A stretch of 64,000 nucleotides of DNA from Acidobacteriota bacterium (GTDB lineage Bacteria > Acidobacteriota > Thermoanaerobaculia > UBA5066), in the NCBI GenBank assembly GCA_008363385.1, contig RHKY01000032.1, forward strand, positions 1 through 64,000, written 5' to 3'. Positions 16,836 to 26,079 of this stretch are shown piece by piece. Made by a program: the position numbers and the translations under genes. The notes beneath the pieces were generated by a model, which was not told the DNA's origin, did not search any database, and was given only the letters and a program-made list of their open reading frames with translations. Each line of letters opens with the position of its first letter. Positions within the stretch are counted from its first letter, which is position 1.

Positions 16836-19511
16836 TCAGCGGACGGACTGCATCGAGATCGCGCTGCCGTCATCCGTCCCGGCCCCGGGCGAGGCGCCGT
16901 CGTTGACGACGGCGTAGGCGAGGAAGCGCCCGGCGCCCGAGACCTTCCGGACGCGCGCGTAGCCGCGCGGGACGCCCCACTCCAGGAGGAGCCCGTCCAG
17001 CTGCCTCCAGCCCCCGGGGGGAAGGACGACCGGGTCGGTCTCCCCCGCCTTCTTCCCCGTCGCCGCGGCGAAGACGTCGGCGACGAGCGTCACGGCCTCC
17101 GAAGGGTCCGCGTTGACGAGGGCCAGGTTCGTCCGGGACGAGCCGTCCTGCAGGAGGCCGAAGAGCCACGCCTCCTCGCCCGCCGTCGCCGCCGCGTCGA
17201 CCCCGGCGAGGAACACCCCGTACCCGCCCCCGCCGGTGGCCGCGGCCGCCACCCGCACCGCCGCGAAGCCGGCGGAGGGGCGCCCACCGGCCTCGAACCG
17301 GGCCCTCAGCGCCCCGGAGTAGGAGCCCCCTTTCGCGCCGATCGGGGCCCCCCGGGTGCGGAAGACGTCGAGGAGGCGCGGGACGATCCGCTGCTCGCCG
17401 GAGGCGAGCGTCTCCGTGATCGAGACGGGGAGGCCGGCGAAGGCGCGCGACTCGACGTAGGTCAGCGTCACCGTCGCCTCGGCGGGGCCCGGGTTGTGAA
17501 GGACCAGCTCCGTCTCGTAGCGCGGCGTCTCGACGGCGACCGGGACGAGCTTCTCCCCGCGCGGGGCGGCCGGGCGGACGGCCTCGAGGAACGAGCCGTC
17601 GTTCGTGGCGTTGTCGACGACCGTGGCGTAGACGAGGAACGGCCCCGGCCCGGACAGGCGCTTCACCAGGGCGGTCCCCTGTCCGAAGCCGGCCGAGGCG
17701 AGCGGCGAGTCGACCTGCCGCCACTCCCCGGGGCCGAGGACGAGGTCCCCGGGGAGGACCCAGGTCCGGGAGTCCCCGGCGAGCCCCGACCGGAGCGTCA
17801 CGCGGAACGTCGCGGCCTCGCCTCCGGCGTTGACGATCGCCAGGTTCGAGCGGTCGGCGGACGTCTCCCGCAAGCCGAAGACGAGCGCCTCCTCGACGAA
17901 GGCCTCGTCGTCGCGCTGCGAGCCGTACGCCAGGCCCGCCCGCCCCGGGCCCGACGGGGTCGTCGTCCGGGCGGCGACCGTGACGTCCCGGGTCGAGGCG
18001 AGCCCGGGGAAGGAGGCCCGCAGCGAGCCCCCCTGCCCGGAGCCGCCGTCGGGGATGGCCAGGCCGCGCCCGCGGAGCCAGCCGATCGCGTCGCGGATCG
18101 TCTTCTGTTCTCCGGCGAGGAGCGTCTCGGTCACCGAGCCGCTCCCCGAGGCCCCGAGGGAGGAGGCCGCGGTGTAGGCGAGCGTGACGCGGACCTGGGA
18201 GGTCCCGGCGTTGGCGAGCGTCAGGTCCGAGGCGAAGCGCGAGCCGTTCTTCCCGGCCACGTCGAGGACGATCGGGACCGTCCGGGTCACCGAGGGCGCG
18301 TCCGACTCCAGCCGCCAGACCTCGCCCTCGGCGTGGTCGCAGAGGTAGACGCGGCCGAGGCCGTCCTCGCCGAAGGAGCTCGGGTTCTTCACCGGGAGCG
18401 TCCCGCCCGGGGCGACGACCGGCGTCAGGTCGGTCAGCTCGGTCGCGGCGCCGCCGAGCATCCGGAGCGCCCAGACCTCGCCGGTGCAGTAGTCGGCGTA
18501 CAGGTACCGTCCCGCCAGCTCCGGAAGCTCGGGGTCGCGGACGACGACGCCCCCCGTCACCGAGCACCGCCCCCTCTCGTGGCGGTACTCTACGACGGGC
18601 AGAACGAGGGGGAGACCCGCCTGGCAGTTGACGATCGGGTCGTAGCAGTGTGCCCCCTCCATCCGCCGCCACCCGTAGTTCTCGCCCCCGGTCGAGGAGG
18701 CCGGCTGGAAGTCGACCTCCTCCCAGGTGCCCTGACCCACGTCGCCGATCAGGAGGTCCCCCGCGAGGCGGTCGAAGGCGAAGCGCCACGGGTTCCGGAG
18801 GCCCTTGGCCCACGCCTCGGCGCGCGGCCCCGCCTCCCCGGCCCACGGGTTGTCGAGCGGGACGGCGTAGGCCTTCCCCGGGTCCTGCCGGTCCACGTCC
18901 AGGCGCAGCAGCTTCCCGAGCCAGGTGGTGTCGCTCTGGGCGTTGTTCTGCGGGTCGCCGCCGCTCCCCCCGTCTCCCAGGCCGAGGTAGAGGAAGCCGT
19001 CCAGCGGCGAGAAGGCCAGGTGGCCCCCGTTGTGGTTGGCGAACGGCTGGTCCTGCCGGAGGAGGATTCGCTCGCTCGCGGGGTCGGCCGCGTCGCCGCC
19101 CGCCGCCCGCGCGTACTCGGCGACGACCGAGTCCCCGGAGCGGTCCGTGTAGCTGACGAAGAGCCTCCCGTTCCGGGCGTAGGCGGGGTGGAACGCCAGT
19201 CCGAGGAGCCCCTGCTCGCCGCAGCAGACGACCTTCGAGGTGAGGTCGAGGAAGGTCGTCGCCGGGCCGACGTCGGAGAGGAGGCGGACCTTCCCGGTCT
19301 GCTCGACCACGAGGACCCGGTCCGGGTCCCCGGGCGGGGAGGTCACCAGGAGGGGCCGCGAGAAGCCGGCGGCCACGAGCTTCCCCCGGACGGCGGCGTC
19401 GAGCGGAGAGGCCGAGAGGAGGAGCGCCAGGGCGCAGAGCGACGACGTCACGCGCGTCCTGGCCCCCGTCCGGGCCCGCCTCGGGATCCTGCGGGTCGAT
19501 CCGTCCGTCAT
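16836..19511 (-). CDS. Secreted PQQ-dependent glucose/sorbosone dehydrogenase-like protein with long C-terminal repeats
   Basis: 891 residues. A twin-basic N-terminus and hydrophobic stretch (SSLCALALLLSASPLDA) form a signal peptide. Residues about 42-405 are a six-bladed beta-propeller of the GSDH/Hedgehog-interacting family: GLLGLAFHP, FANHNGGHLAFSP, LYLGLGDGG, KGLRNPWRFAFD, GENYGWRRMEG, GRYLYADYCTGEVW and SSFGEDGLGRVY are family hallmarks, including the Arg-Asn-Pro-Trp and His residues near the PQQ site. The remaining ~480 residues are repeated beta units (SNLAIVNAGGE, ETELVLHNPG, TNLALVNAD), probably for surface attachment. RBS GAGGGGGA precedes the ATG. It stands alone. Confidence 0.85.
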   Translation of the reverse strand: MTDGSTRRIPRRARTGARTRVTSSLCALALLLSASPLDAAVRGKLVAAGFSRPLLVTSPPGDPDRVLVVEQTGKVRLLSDVGPATTFLDLTSKVVCCGEQGLLGLAFHPAYARNGRLFVSYTDRSGDSVVAEYARAAGGDAADPASERILLRQDQPFANHNGGHLAFSPLDGFLYLGLGDGGSGGDPQNNAQSDTTWLGKLLRLDVDRQDPGKAYAVPLDNPWAGEAGPRAEAWAKGLRNPWRFAFDRLAGDLLIGDVGQGTWEEVDFQPASSTGGENYGWRRMEGAHCYDPIVNCQAGLPLVLPVVEYRHERGRCSVTGGVVVRDPELPELAGRYLYADYCTGEVWALRMLGGAATELTDLTPVVAPGGTLPVKNPSSFGEDGLGRVYLCDHAEGEVWRLESDAPSVTRTVPIVLDVAGKNGSRFASDLTLANAGTSQVRVTLAYTAASSLGASGSGSVTETLLAGEQKTIRDAIGWLRGRGLAIPDGGSGQGGSLRASFPGLASTRDVTVAARTTTPSGPGRAGLAYGSQRDDEAFVEEALVFGLRETSADRSNLAIVNAGGEAATFRVTLRSGLAGDSRTWVLPGDLVLGPGEWRQVDSPLASAGFGQGTALVKRLSGPGPFLVYATVVDNATNDGSFLEAVRPAAPRGEKLVPVAVETPRYETELVLHNPGPAEATVTLTYVESRAFAGLPVSITETLASGEQRIVPRLLDVFRTRGAPIGAKGGSYSGALRARFEAGGRPSAGFAAVRVAAAATGGGGYGVFLAGVDAAATAGEEAWLFGLLQDGSSRTNLALVNADPSEAVTLVADVFAAATGKKAGETDPVVLPPGGWRQLDGLLLEWGVPRGYARVRKVSGAGRFLAYAVVNDGASPGAGTDDGSAISMQSVR

Positions 19512-19599
19512 CGCGTCCCCCTCTCGGGGAGTGACCGCTCCCCACGCGAATCTACCGAATCCCCCGAAGTCCGCGCGGGGAAAACCGGGGCCGCCCCCC

Positions 19600-19627
19600 T
19601 TGACATCTATAACTAAATGGCTATATT
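19600..19627 (+). promoter_or_regulatory. Strong sigma70-type promoter of the RND efflux operon
   Basis: TTGACA (19600-19605), a 16-base spacer and TATATT (19622-19627), in a conspicuously AT-rich island between two GC-rich blocks. Expected transcription start near 19634, 45 bases before the TolC-family ATG. Confidence 0.8.
19609..19626 (+). promoter_or_regulatory. Candidate ArsR operator 1 (efflux operon)
   Basis: ATAACTAAATGGCTATAT is an imperfect palindrome with TATA half-ends. It matches the site at the arsR promoter at 13 of 18 positions and covers the spacer and -10, so binding would block RNA polymerase. Confidence 0.65.
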
Positions 19628-19678
19628 TCGATACGTGCTGACGATCCCCTTGACCCCCGACACCTCCAAGGAGGACGC

Positions 19679-21013
19679 ATGAGGCGAATCGGAACCTGGA
19701 TCCTCTCCGGGGCCCTCCTCGCCCCGGCCGCCCTCGCCGAGGAGCCGCTGACGCTCCCCGGCGCGATGGCCCGGGCCCGCGAGCGCTCCCGCGAGGCCAC
19801 GGCCGCCGGGGCCCGAAAGGAGGCCGCGGTCGCCCGGGCCCGGCAGGCGAGCGGCTTCCGGCTGCCGTCGCTGACCTTCACCGAGATGTACGTCCGGACG
19901 GACGCCCCCGCCGAGTCGTTCGCGTTCAAGATGAACAAGGAGCAGTTCTCCTTCCCGGAGTTCGTCTCCTCCGACCCGAACGACCCGGGCTGGAGCGGGA
20001 CGGCCGTCACGCGGCTGGAGGCCGTCTGGCCCCTGTTCACGGGCGGCGAGCTGTCGACCCGGATCAAGCAGGCCGAGCGCGTCGCCGAGGCGGCGGAGCA
20101 GAGCGCCGCCCACACCTCGGACCGCGTCGCCGTCGAGGCCGCCCAAGCCTACGTCATGGTCGCGCAGGCCGAGGAGTACGAGCGGCTGCTGACGCGGGCG
20201 CGGGAGACCGTCGAGGCCCACGTCGACCTGGCCGAGGCGTACGTCGGGCAGGGGATGCTCGTCCGGTCGGAGCTGCTGAGGGCGCAGGTGGAGCTGGCCC
20301 GGGTGGACGACCTCCTCGAGGAGGCCCGGGGGCGGGTCCGCGTGGCCAACGCGAACCTCGCCTTCCGCCTCGGCGAGGTGCAGTCGGCCTCCTGGCAGCT
20401 CTCGGCCCTCCCGCCGCCCAGGCCGCTCGAGGGGGACGTCGCCGCCTGGGTGGCGACCGCCGGCGCCCGGAACGACCTCGCCGCCGCCCGGAGCCTCCTC
20501 AGCGCCGGCGAGATGGAGGAGAAGGCCAAAAAGGCGAACCTCTTCCCCAAGCTCGCCGTCGTCGCCCGGTACGACCTCTTCGGCACGCGCCTGTTCGGGG
20601 CCGACGGGAACAACGGCACCGTGATGGCCGTGGCGAGCTGGAACCTCTTCGCCGGGGGCTCCGACCGCGCCGCGGCGATCGCCGCCCGCGAGGAGGCCCG
20701 CGCCGGCCGCGAGGAAGTCGCCCGGTTCGAGGAGGGGGTCGCCCTGGAGGTCCGCCAGGCCTTCGAGGAGGCCGCGACCGCCCGCTCCCGCCACACCACG
20801 GCGCAGAAGGCGCTCGAGGCCGCCCGCGAGGCCGAGCGGATCACGCAGGAGCGCTTCGCCGCGGGCGTCGTCAAGACGCTCGACCTCCTCGACGCCACCA
20901 CCGCCCGCCGCGAGGCCGAGACCCGCGAGCTCGTCGCCCGCGCCGACGCCCACACCGCCGCGCTGAAGCTGGCCCTGGCCGCCGGCCGGCAGCCCGAGAG
21001 CGTCCTGCCCTGA
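19679..21013 (+). CDS. TolC-family outer-membrane efflux protein
   Basis: 444 residues, ATG preceded by AAGGAGG. Signal peptide with cleavage near AALAEE. Two long alpha-helical OEP repeats (about 30-215 and 235-435) with heptad-like Ala/Glu/Arg-rich helices; VEAAQAYVMVAQAEEY and VALEVRQAFEEAATA are the equivalent helices of the two halves. It forms the outer-membrane channel of the tripartite pump encoded by the next two genes. It is the first gene after the promoter at 19600. Confidence 0.9.
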   Translation: MRRIGTWILSGALLAPAALAEEPLTLPGAMARARERSREATAAGARKEAAVARARQASGFRLPSLTFTEMYVRTDAPAESFAFKMNKEQFSFPEFVSSDPNDPGWSGTAVTRLEAVWPLFTGGELSTRIKQAERVAEAAEQSAAHTSDRVAVEAAQAYVMVAQAEEYERLLTRARETVEAHVDLAEAYVGQGMLVRSELLRAQVELARVDDLLEEARGRVRVANANLAFRLGEVQSASWQLSALPPPRPLEGDVAAWVATAGARNDLAAARSLLSAGEMEEKAKKANLFPKLAVVARYDLFGTRLFGADGNNGTVMAVASWNLFAGGSDRAAAIAAREEARAGREEVARFEEGVALEVRQAFEEAATARSRHTTAQKALEAAREAERITQERFAAGVVKTLDLLDATTARREAETRELVARADAHTAALKLALAAGRQPESVLP

Positions 21014-21030
21014 CGCCGGGAAGAGAGGAC

Positions 21031-22143
21031 ATGGAGATGACGCCCGTCGTGAAGACAAAAGCCCTCGCCCTCGCCCCCCTCGCCGCCCTCTCGGCCGCCC
21101 TCCTCCTGACCGCCTGCGGCGGCTCGCAGAAGAAGGCCGGCCCCGCCGAGGCGCCCGCCCCGGTCAGCGCCGAGGCCGCCAGGGCCGAGCTGGCCGAGAC
21201 GCCCGGCCGAGTCGAGCTCTACGGGACGGTCGAGGCCGACCAGAGCGCGGCCGTCTCGAGCCGCGTCATGGCCTCGGTCGTCTCGGTCCCCGTCCGGGAG
21301 GGAGACCTCGTGGCGGCGGGGCAGGTGCTCGTCGAGATCGACCCGCAGACGGCCAAGGGCCAGGAGGCCCAGGCGCGCGGCGCGCTCGCGCAGGCGAAGG
21401 CCGCCCTCTCGCTCGCCGAGCGGAACCACCAGCGCTTCCAGGAGCTCCGGAAGAAGAACGCCTGCTCCGAGCTGGAGCTGGACATGGCCCGCATGCAGTA
21501 CGAGCAGGCCAAGGGGGCCGTCGAGCAGGCGCAGGGCGCCGTCGAGGCCGCCTCCTCGGTCGCCCGCGAGTCGCGGGTCGCCGCCCCCTTTGCCGGGCGC
21601 GTCGCCCGGAAGATGGTCGACCCCGGCGACCTGGCCGCCCCCGGCCGGCCCCTCGTGATGCTGGAGTCGGCCTCGGGCCGGCGCCTGGCCGTCTCGGTCC
21701 CGGAGAGCCTGGCGGCCTCCTCGGGCCTGTCCGTCGGCCGGACGCTCCCCGTGACGATCGACTCGCGCCCGGACCTGACCGGCCTGACCGGGAAGGTCGT
21801 CGAGATGTCCCCGGGCGCCGACCCGGCCAGCCACACCTTCGCGGCGAAGCTCGAGATCTCCGGCGGGGCGGTCCGCACCGGCTTCACGGGCCGGGCCGTC
21901 CTCGAGACGAAGCCCAGGAAGGCGGTCCTCGTCCCGAAGGCGGCGGTCCTGCCGCAGGGCGGCATCCAGCTCGTCGTCCTCCGGGACGAGCAGGGGAAGG
22001 CCCGTTCGCGCGCCGTCACCCTCGGCGCGTCGGTGGGCGACAAGGTCGAGGTCCTCTCCGGCCTCTCCGGCGGCGAGACCGTCCTCGTCGGCCTCGGCGC
22101 GGTGCCGCGCGACGGGGCCGAGGTCCGCGAGGTGACCCGGTGA
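21031..22143 (+). CDS. RND efflux periplasmic adaptor (membrane fusion lipoprotein)
   Basis: 370 residues. A lipobox LLTAC followed by Gly near residue 27 predicts a lipoprotein. Barrel-sandwich halves (VVSVPVREGDLVAAGQVLVE and RVAAPFAGRVARKMVDPGDL) flank a hairpin of two alpha-helices (about 105-170), then beta-barrel and membrane-proximal domains (VLVPKAAVL; VTLGASVGDKVEVLSGLSGG). This is the HlyD/AcrA family adaptor. Its stop overlaps the RND pump start by four bases (GTGA). Confidence 0.92.
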   Translation: MEMTPVVKTKALALAPLAALSAALLLTACGGSQKKAGPAEAPAPVSAEAARAELAETPGRVELYGTVEADQSAAVSSRVMASVVSVPVREGDLVAAGQVLVEIDPQTAKGQEAQARGALAQAKAALSLAERNHQRFQELRKKNACSELELDMARMQYEQAKGAVEQAQGAVEAASSVARESRVAAPFAGRVARKMVDPGDLAAPGRPLVMLESASGRRLAVSVPESLAASSGLSVGRTLPVTIDSRPDLTGLTGKVVEMSPGADPASHTFAAKLEISGGAVRTGFTGRAVLETKPRKAVLVPKAAVLPQGGIQLVVLRDEQGKARSRAVTLGASVGDKVEVLSGLSGGETVLVGLGAVPRDGAEVREVTR

Positions 22144-25100
22144 GCGACGCCAGCGAGAAGGGGACGGAGACCCGTCCCTCGCTCGAGAGCACGAGGCGCG
22201 AGGCGCTCCGCCTCAAGATGACCCGCCGCCCCGTCGGCGCTTCCGGACGGATCGCGAAGGCCTTCCTCGAGTCGAAGCTGACCCCCCTGATCGTCCTCTT
22301 CTCCCTCCTCGTCGGCGCCTTCGCCGTCCTGGTGACGCCCCGGGAGGAGGAGCCGCAGATCAAGGTCCCGATGATCGACGTCTTCCTGGCGATGCCGGGC
22401 GCCACCGCGCAGGAGGTGGAGCGGCGGCTGACGGCGCCGCTCGAGAAGGCGATCTACGAGATCCCGAACGTCGAGTACGTCTACTCCACCACCCAGCCCT
22501 CGGGCGGGATGATCATCGTCCGCTTCCTCGTCGGGACCGACCCGGACCAGGCGGTCGTCCGCGTCCACGCCAAGCTCGCCGAGCTGGCGCGAGAGCTTCC
22601 CCCAGGAGCCCTGCCGCCCGTCGTCGCCCCGAAGGGGATCGACGACGTCCCGGTCCTGGCCTACACGCTCTGGTCCGAGCGGGCCTCGCCGCTTGCGCTC
22701 CGGCAAGTGGCCGAGGAGCTGAAGACGCAGCTCCAGCGCCACCCGCGCGTGGCCCAGGTGACGGTCCTCGGCGGGCAGAAGCGCGCCGTGAGGGTGACGT
22801 TCGACCGCGACCGGCTCGCGGCCCACCACGTCTCGCTCCTGATGGCCTTCCAGGCCCTCGCGGGGCTGAACTGGCGCCTCCCCGCCGGGTCGTTCTCCGA
22901 GGGGAACCTCGAGACGCAGGTGGAGGTCGGGTCGCTCTTCCGCTCGGCCGAGGAGGTCGGCAACGCGGTCGTCGGCGTCTGGAACGGCAAGCCCGTCTGG
23001 CTCCGCGAGGTCGCCACGATCTCGGACGGCCCCGACGAGCCCTCCGAGTACGTCTGGATGATGTCCGGGGCCGGCGCCGCGTCGAAGGGGCTCCCCGCGG
23101 GCGCCGACACGGCCGCCGTCACGGTCGCCGTCGCCAAGAAGCCCGGGACGAACGCGGTCGAGCTGGTCGAGGACCTCGACCGCCGGATGGAGGGCCTGAA
23201 GGGGCCGGTCGTCCCGTCGGACGTGACGGTCACCAAGACGCGCGACTACGGCCACACCGCCGAGGAGAAGTCCTCGGAGCTGATGTTCCACATGGGGCTG
23301 GCGACCTTCTCGGTCGTCCTCCTGATGGCCTTCGCCCTCGGGCGCCGCGAGGCGGTCGTCGTCCTCGTCGCCGTCCCGATGACGCTCGCCCTGACGCTCG
23401 CCTCGTCGTACCTCTTCGGGTACACGCTGAACCGCGTCACCCTCTTCGCCCTCATCTTCGCCATCGGCATCCTCGTCGACGACGCCATCGTCGTCGTCGA
23501 GAACATCCACCGCCACTACGAGCTGGGCTGGGGCCCGCCGCGCCTGACGACCGTCTACGCCGTGGACGAGGTCGGCAACCCGACGATCCTGGCGACGTTC
23601 ACGGTCGTCGGCGCCCTCCTCCCCCTCGCCTTCGTCTCGGGGCTGATGGGCCCCTACATGCGGCCCATCCCGATCAACGCCTCGGCGGCGATGCTCTTCT
23701 CCCTCTTCGTCGCCTTCGTCGTCTCGCCCTGGCTCACGTTCAAGCTCTTCCGGAAGTACGCCGAGGAGCACGCCGGCAAGGGACGCTTCGAGGTCGACGC
23801 CGAGACGCCCCAGGAGGACCGGCTCCACCGCTTCTACCAGCGCCTCTTCGCCCCGCTCCTGTCGAGCGCCCCGAAGCGCTGGGCCCTCCTGGGCGGCGTG
23901 GCCGTCCTCCTCCTCCTCTCCGTGGGCCTCCTCTTCGTCAAGGCGACGAAGGTGAAGATGCTCCCCTACGACAACAAGAGCGAGATCCAGGTGGTCCTCG
24001 ACATGCCCGAGGGGACGACGCTCGAGGCCACGGCCGCGGCCGCCCGCGACCTGGCCCTGGCCGTGAAGGCCCTCCCCGAGGTGACGGACCTGCAGGTCTA
24101 CGTCGGAACGTCGGCCCCGTTCAACTTCAACGGGCTCGTCAGGCACTACTTCCTCCGGTCCGGGCCGCTCGTGGCCGACCTGCAGGTGAACCTCCTGCCC
24201 AAGGGGGAGCGCAAGCTCGAAAGCCACCCCTTCGCCAAGCAGGTCCGCGAGCTCCTCGTCCCGATCGGCAAGCGCCACGGGGCCAACGTCAAGGTGACCG
24301 AGGTCCCGCCCGGGCCGCCCGTCCTCTCGACGATGGTGGCCGAGGTCTACGGGCCCGACCTGGAGCAGCGGGTCGCCATCGCCGCCCAGGTCCGGAAGGT
24401 CTTCGAGGAGACCCCGGGCGTCGTCGACGTCGACACGCTCGTCGAGGAGAGGGCTCCGAAGGTGGAGCTCCTCGTCGACCGCGAGAAGGCGGTGCGGGCC
24501 GGCGTCACGCCCGAGGTCGTCACGCGGACGCTCCGCGTCGCCCTCGACGGCGCCAGCGCGGGCCTCCTGCGCGACGAGTCCTCCCGGACCCCGGTCCCGA
24601 TCGTCCTGCGCCTCGAGCGCGCCCAGCGCTCCTCCCTCGACGGGCTCCTCGCCACGGCCGTCCACGGCGGGCAGGGGCAGCTCGTCCCGCTCCGCGAGCT
24701 CGTGACCGTCGTCGAGACGGGGCGCGAGCGCTTCATCTACCACAAGAACCTGATGCCGGTGACGTACGTCTTGGCCGAGATGGCCGGCGTGGCCGAGGCG
24801 CCCGTCTACGGCATCCTCGACATGAAGGACCGGATCGAGTCGCTGAAGGGCCCCGACGGCGCGCCGCTCCCGGTGATGTCGACGCACCTGCCCGAGGACG
24901 CCACCCGCTACGCGATGAAGTGGGACGGCGAGTGGCACATCACGTACGAGGTCTTCCGGGACATGGGGATCGCCTTCGCGGCCGTCCTGGTCCTGATCTA
25001 CTTCCTCGTCGTCGGCTGGTTCCGCTCGTTCGTCACGCCGCTGATCATCATGGCGCCGATCCCGCTCACGCTGATCGGGATCCTGCCGGCGCACGCGGTC

Positions 25101-25469
25101 GGCGGGGTCTTCTTCACGGCGACGTCGATGATCGGCTTCATCGCGCTGGCCGGCATCATCGTGAGGAACTCGATCCTCCTCGTCGACTTCATCAACCTCG
25201 AGCTCGAGATGGGCGAGTCGCTCGAGGCCGCCGTCGTCAAGGCCGGGGCCGTCCGCTTCCGCCCGATCGCCCTGACGGCCGCCGCCCTCGTCGTGGGCGG
25301 GCTCGTCATCCTGCTCGACCCGATCTTCCAGGGCCTGGCCGTCGCGCTCATCTCGGGCGTCGTCGTCGCGACGGTCCTCACCCTCGTCGTGATCCCGCTC
25401 CTCTACTACATGTACCTGAAGACCGTCGGCACCGCGGCCGCCCTCCCCGCCGAGGGAGAGGGCGCCTGA
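22140..25469 (+). CDS. RND-family efflux pump permease (AcrB/CusA superfamily)
   Basis: 1109 residues, GTG start in a GTGA overlap. Twelve transmembrane helices in two halves with large periplasmic loops. TM4 carries FAIGILVDDAIVVVENI; the Asp pair (about 448-449) is the proton-relay signature of drug-type HAE pumps, whereas CusA-type metal pumps have a different acidic pattern. The terminal half has SMIGFIALAGIIVRNSILLV. A cytosolic N-terminal extension of about 40 residues is unusual. Substrate cannot be assigned from sequence. It ends the tripartite core; small accessory genes follow. Confidence 0.93.
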   Translation: MSDASEKGTETRPSLESTRREALRLKMTRRPVGASGRIAKAFLESKLTPLIVLFSLLVGAFAVLVTPREEEPQIKVPMIDVFLAMPGATAQEVERRLTAPLEKAIYEIPNVEYVYSTTQPSGGMIIVRFLVGTDPDQAVVRVHAKLAELARELPPGALPPVVAPKGIDDVPVLAYTLWSERASPLALRQVAEELKTQLQRHPRVAQVTVLGGQKRAVRVTFDRDRLAAHHVSLLMAFQALAGLNWRLPAGSFSEGNLETQVEVGSLFRSAEEVGNAVVGVWNGKPVWLREVATISDGPDEPSEYVWMMSGAGAASKGLPAGADTAAVTVAVAKKPGTNAVELVEDLDRRMEGLKGPVVPSDVTVTKTRDYGHTAEEKSSELMFHMGLATFSVVLLMAFALGRREAVVVLVAVPMTLALTLASSYLFGYTLNRVTLFALIFAIGILVDDAIVVVENIHRHYELGWGPPRLTTVYAVDEVGNPTILATFTVVGALLPLAFVSGLMGPYMRPIPINASAAMLFSLFVAFVVSPWLTFKLFRKYAEEHAGKGRFEVDAETPQEDRLHRFYQRLFAPLLSSAPKRWALLGGVAVLLLLSVGLLFVKATKVKMLPYDNKSEIQVVLDMPEGTTLEATAAAARDLALAVKALPEVTDLQVYVGTSAPFNFNGLVRHYFLRSGPLVADLQVNLLPKGERKLESHPFAKQVRELLVPIGKRHGANVKVTEVPPGPPVLSTMVAEVYGPDLEQRVAIAAQVRKVFEETPGVVDVDTLVEERAPKVELLVDREKAVRAGVTPEVVTRTLRVALDGASAGLLRDESSRTPVPIVLRLERAQRSSLDGLLATAVHGGQGQLVPLRELVTVVETGRERFIYHKNLMPVTYVLAEMAGVAEAPVYGILDMKDRIESLKGPDGAPLPVMSTHLPEDATRYAMKWDGEWHITYEVFRDMGIAFAAVLVLIYFLVVGWFRSFVTPLIIMAPIPLTLIGILPAHAVGGVFFTATSMIGFIALAGIIVRNSILLVDFINLELEMGESLEAAVVKAGAVRFRPIALTAAALVVGGLVILLDPIFQGLAVALISGVVVATVLTLVVIPLLYYMYLKTVGTAAALPAEGEGA

Positions 25470-25501
25470 GGCCGAAGGCAAGCGAAAGGAGACATCCGCA
25501 C

Positions 25502-25702
25502 ATGACCGTCAACGACTGGCTCCGGGCGATCGCCGGCTTCTTCGTCGTCCTCTCCGTGGCGCTGGCCTACTTCTTGGCGCAGCCCTGGTTCCTCGCCTTC
25601 ACGGCCTTCGTCGGCCTGAACCTCTTCCAGTCGGCCTTCACGAAGTGGTGCCCGATGATGGCGATCCTGAGGAAGGCGGGGGTGAAGGAGACCTGTTCGT
25701 GA
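25502..25702 (+). CDS. DUF2892 small inner-membrane protein
   Basis: 66 residues: two hydrophobic helices (LRAIAGFFVVLSVALAYFLA and FLAFTAFVGLNLFQSAF) then KWCPMMAILRKAGVKE. This is the DUF2892/YgaP-membrane-domain pattern with its conserved Cys-Pro after the second helix. In YgaP the same domain is attached to a rhodanese, so a link to sulfane sulfur or thiol chemistry is plausible. GAAAGGAG lies upstream; the stop overlaps the next start (GTGA). Confidence 0.8.
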   Translation: MTVNDWLRAIAGFFVVLSVALAYFLAQPWFLAFTAFVGLNLFQSAFTKWCPMMAILRKAGVKETCS

Positions 25703-25983
25703 AGATGCTGATGATCGTCGTCGACTCCGGGAAGAAGGAGGAGCTGGAGGTCGTCCTGAGGAACGCCGGCGTCCCCGGCTGGACCGAGATCGCCGACGCC
25801 TCGGGCATGGGGACGACCGGGCCCCGGCTCGGCTCGGCCGCCTTCCCGAAGACCTCGGCGGTGATCTTCACGCTCCTCCCCCCGGACCGGGTCGGCCCCC
25901 TCGCCGCCGACCTGAGGTCCTACTGCGCCGACTGCGGCGAGAGGCTGAAGATGGTGGCGTGGGACGTGGCCGAGGTCCTCTGA
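25699..25983 (+). CDS. P-II-like transporter-associated protein
   Basis: 94 residues, GTG start in a GTGA overlap with the DUF2892 gene. The fold pattern beta-alpha-beta-beta-alpha-beta (MLMIVVDSGKKEELEVVL; GWTEIADASG; VIFTLLPPDRVGPLAADL; KMVAWDVAEVL) matches the small P-II-like proteins associated with RND operons (PG0541/DUF3240-like). A Cys pair (YCADCGE) sits before the last strand and could sense metal or redox state. Probably a regulator of the pump. Confidence 0.65.
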   Translation: MKMLMIVVDSGKKEELEVVLRNAGVPGWTEIADASGMGTTGPRLGSAAFPKTSAVIFTLLPPDRVGPLAADLRSYCADCGERLKMVAWDVAEVL

Positions 25984-26037
25984 CGTGACCGGGGAGGGTT
26001 CCCGCCCCGGCAGACTCCCTCGAGGGAGCGGCCTCCC

Positions 26038-26066
26038 TTGACCCCGAGCGTGGATCGCTGTATAAG
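26038..26066 (+). promoter_or_regulatory. Promoter of the arsR - small selenoprotein transcript
   Basis: TTGACC (26038-26043), 17-base spacer, TATAAG (26061-26066). The predicted transcription start (about 26073) lies only about five bases before ATG 26078, so the message would be nearly leaderless. Confidence 0.7.
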
Positions 26067-26079
26067 TGAATAGTCATAT
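26062..26079 (+). promoter_or_regulatory. Candidate ArsR operator 2 (autoregulation)
   Basis: ATAAGTGAATAGTCATAT shares 13 of 18 positions with the site in the efflux promoter (ATAA, T, AAT, G and ATAT are common). It runs from the -10 to the first codon, a position suited to autorepression. Confidence 0.65.

Noticed and set aside
21219-25481. 1400-codon minus-strand open frame
   Set aside because: Antisense to the efflux operon, with His/Asp/Arg-rich shadow composition.
25502-25702. DUF2892 stop TGA as another selenocysteine codon
   Set aside because: The TGA is in a GTGA overlap with a well-formed next gene and the product already has the full family length.
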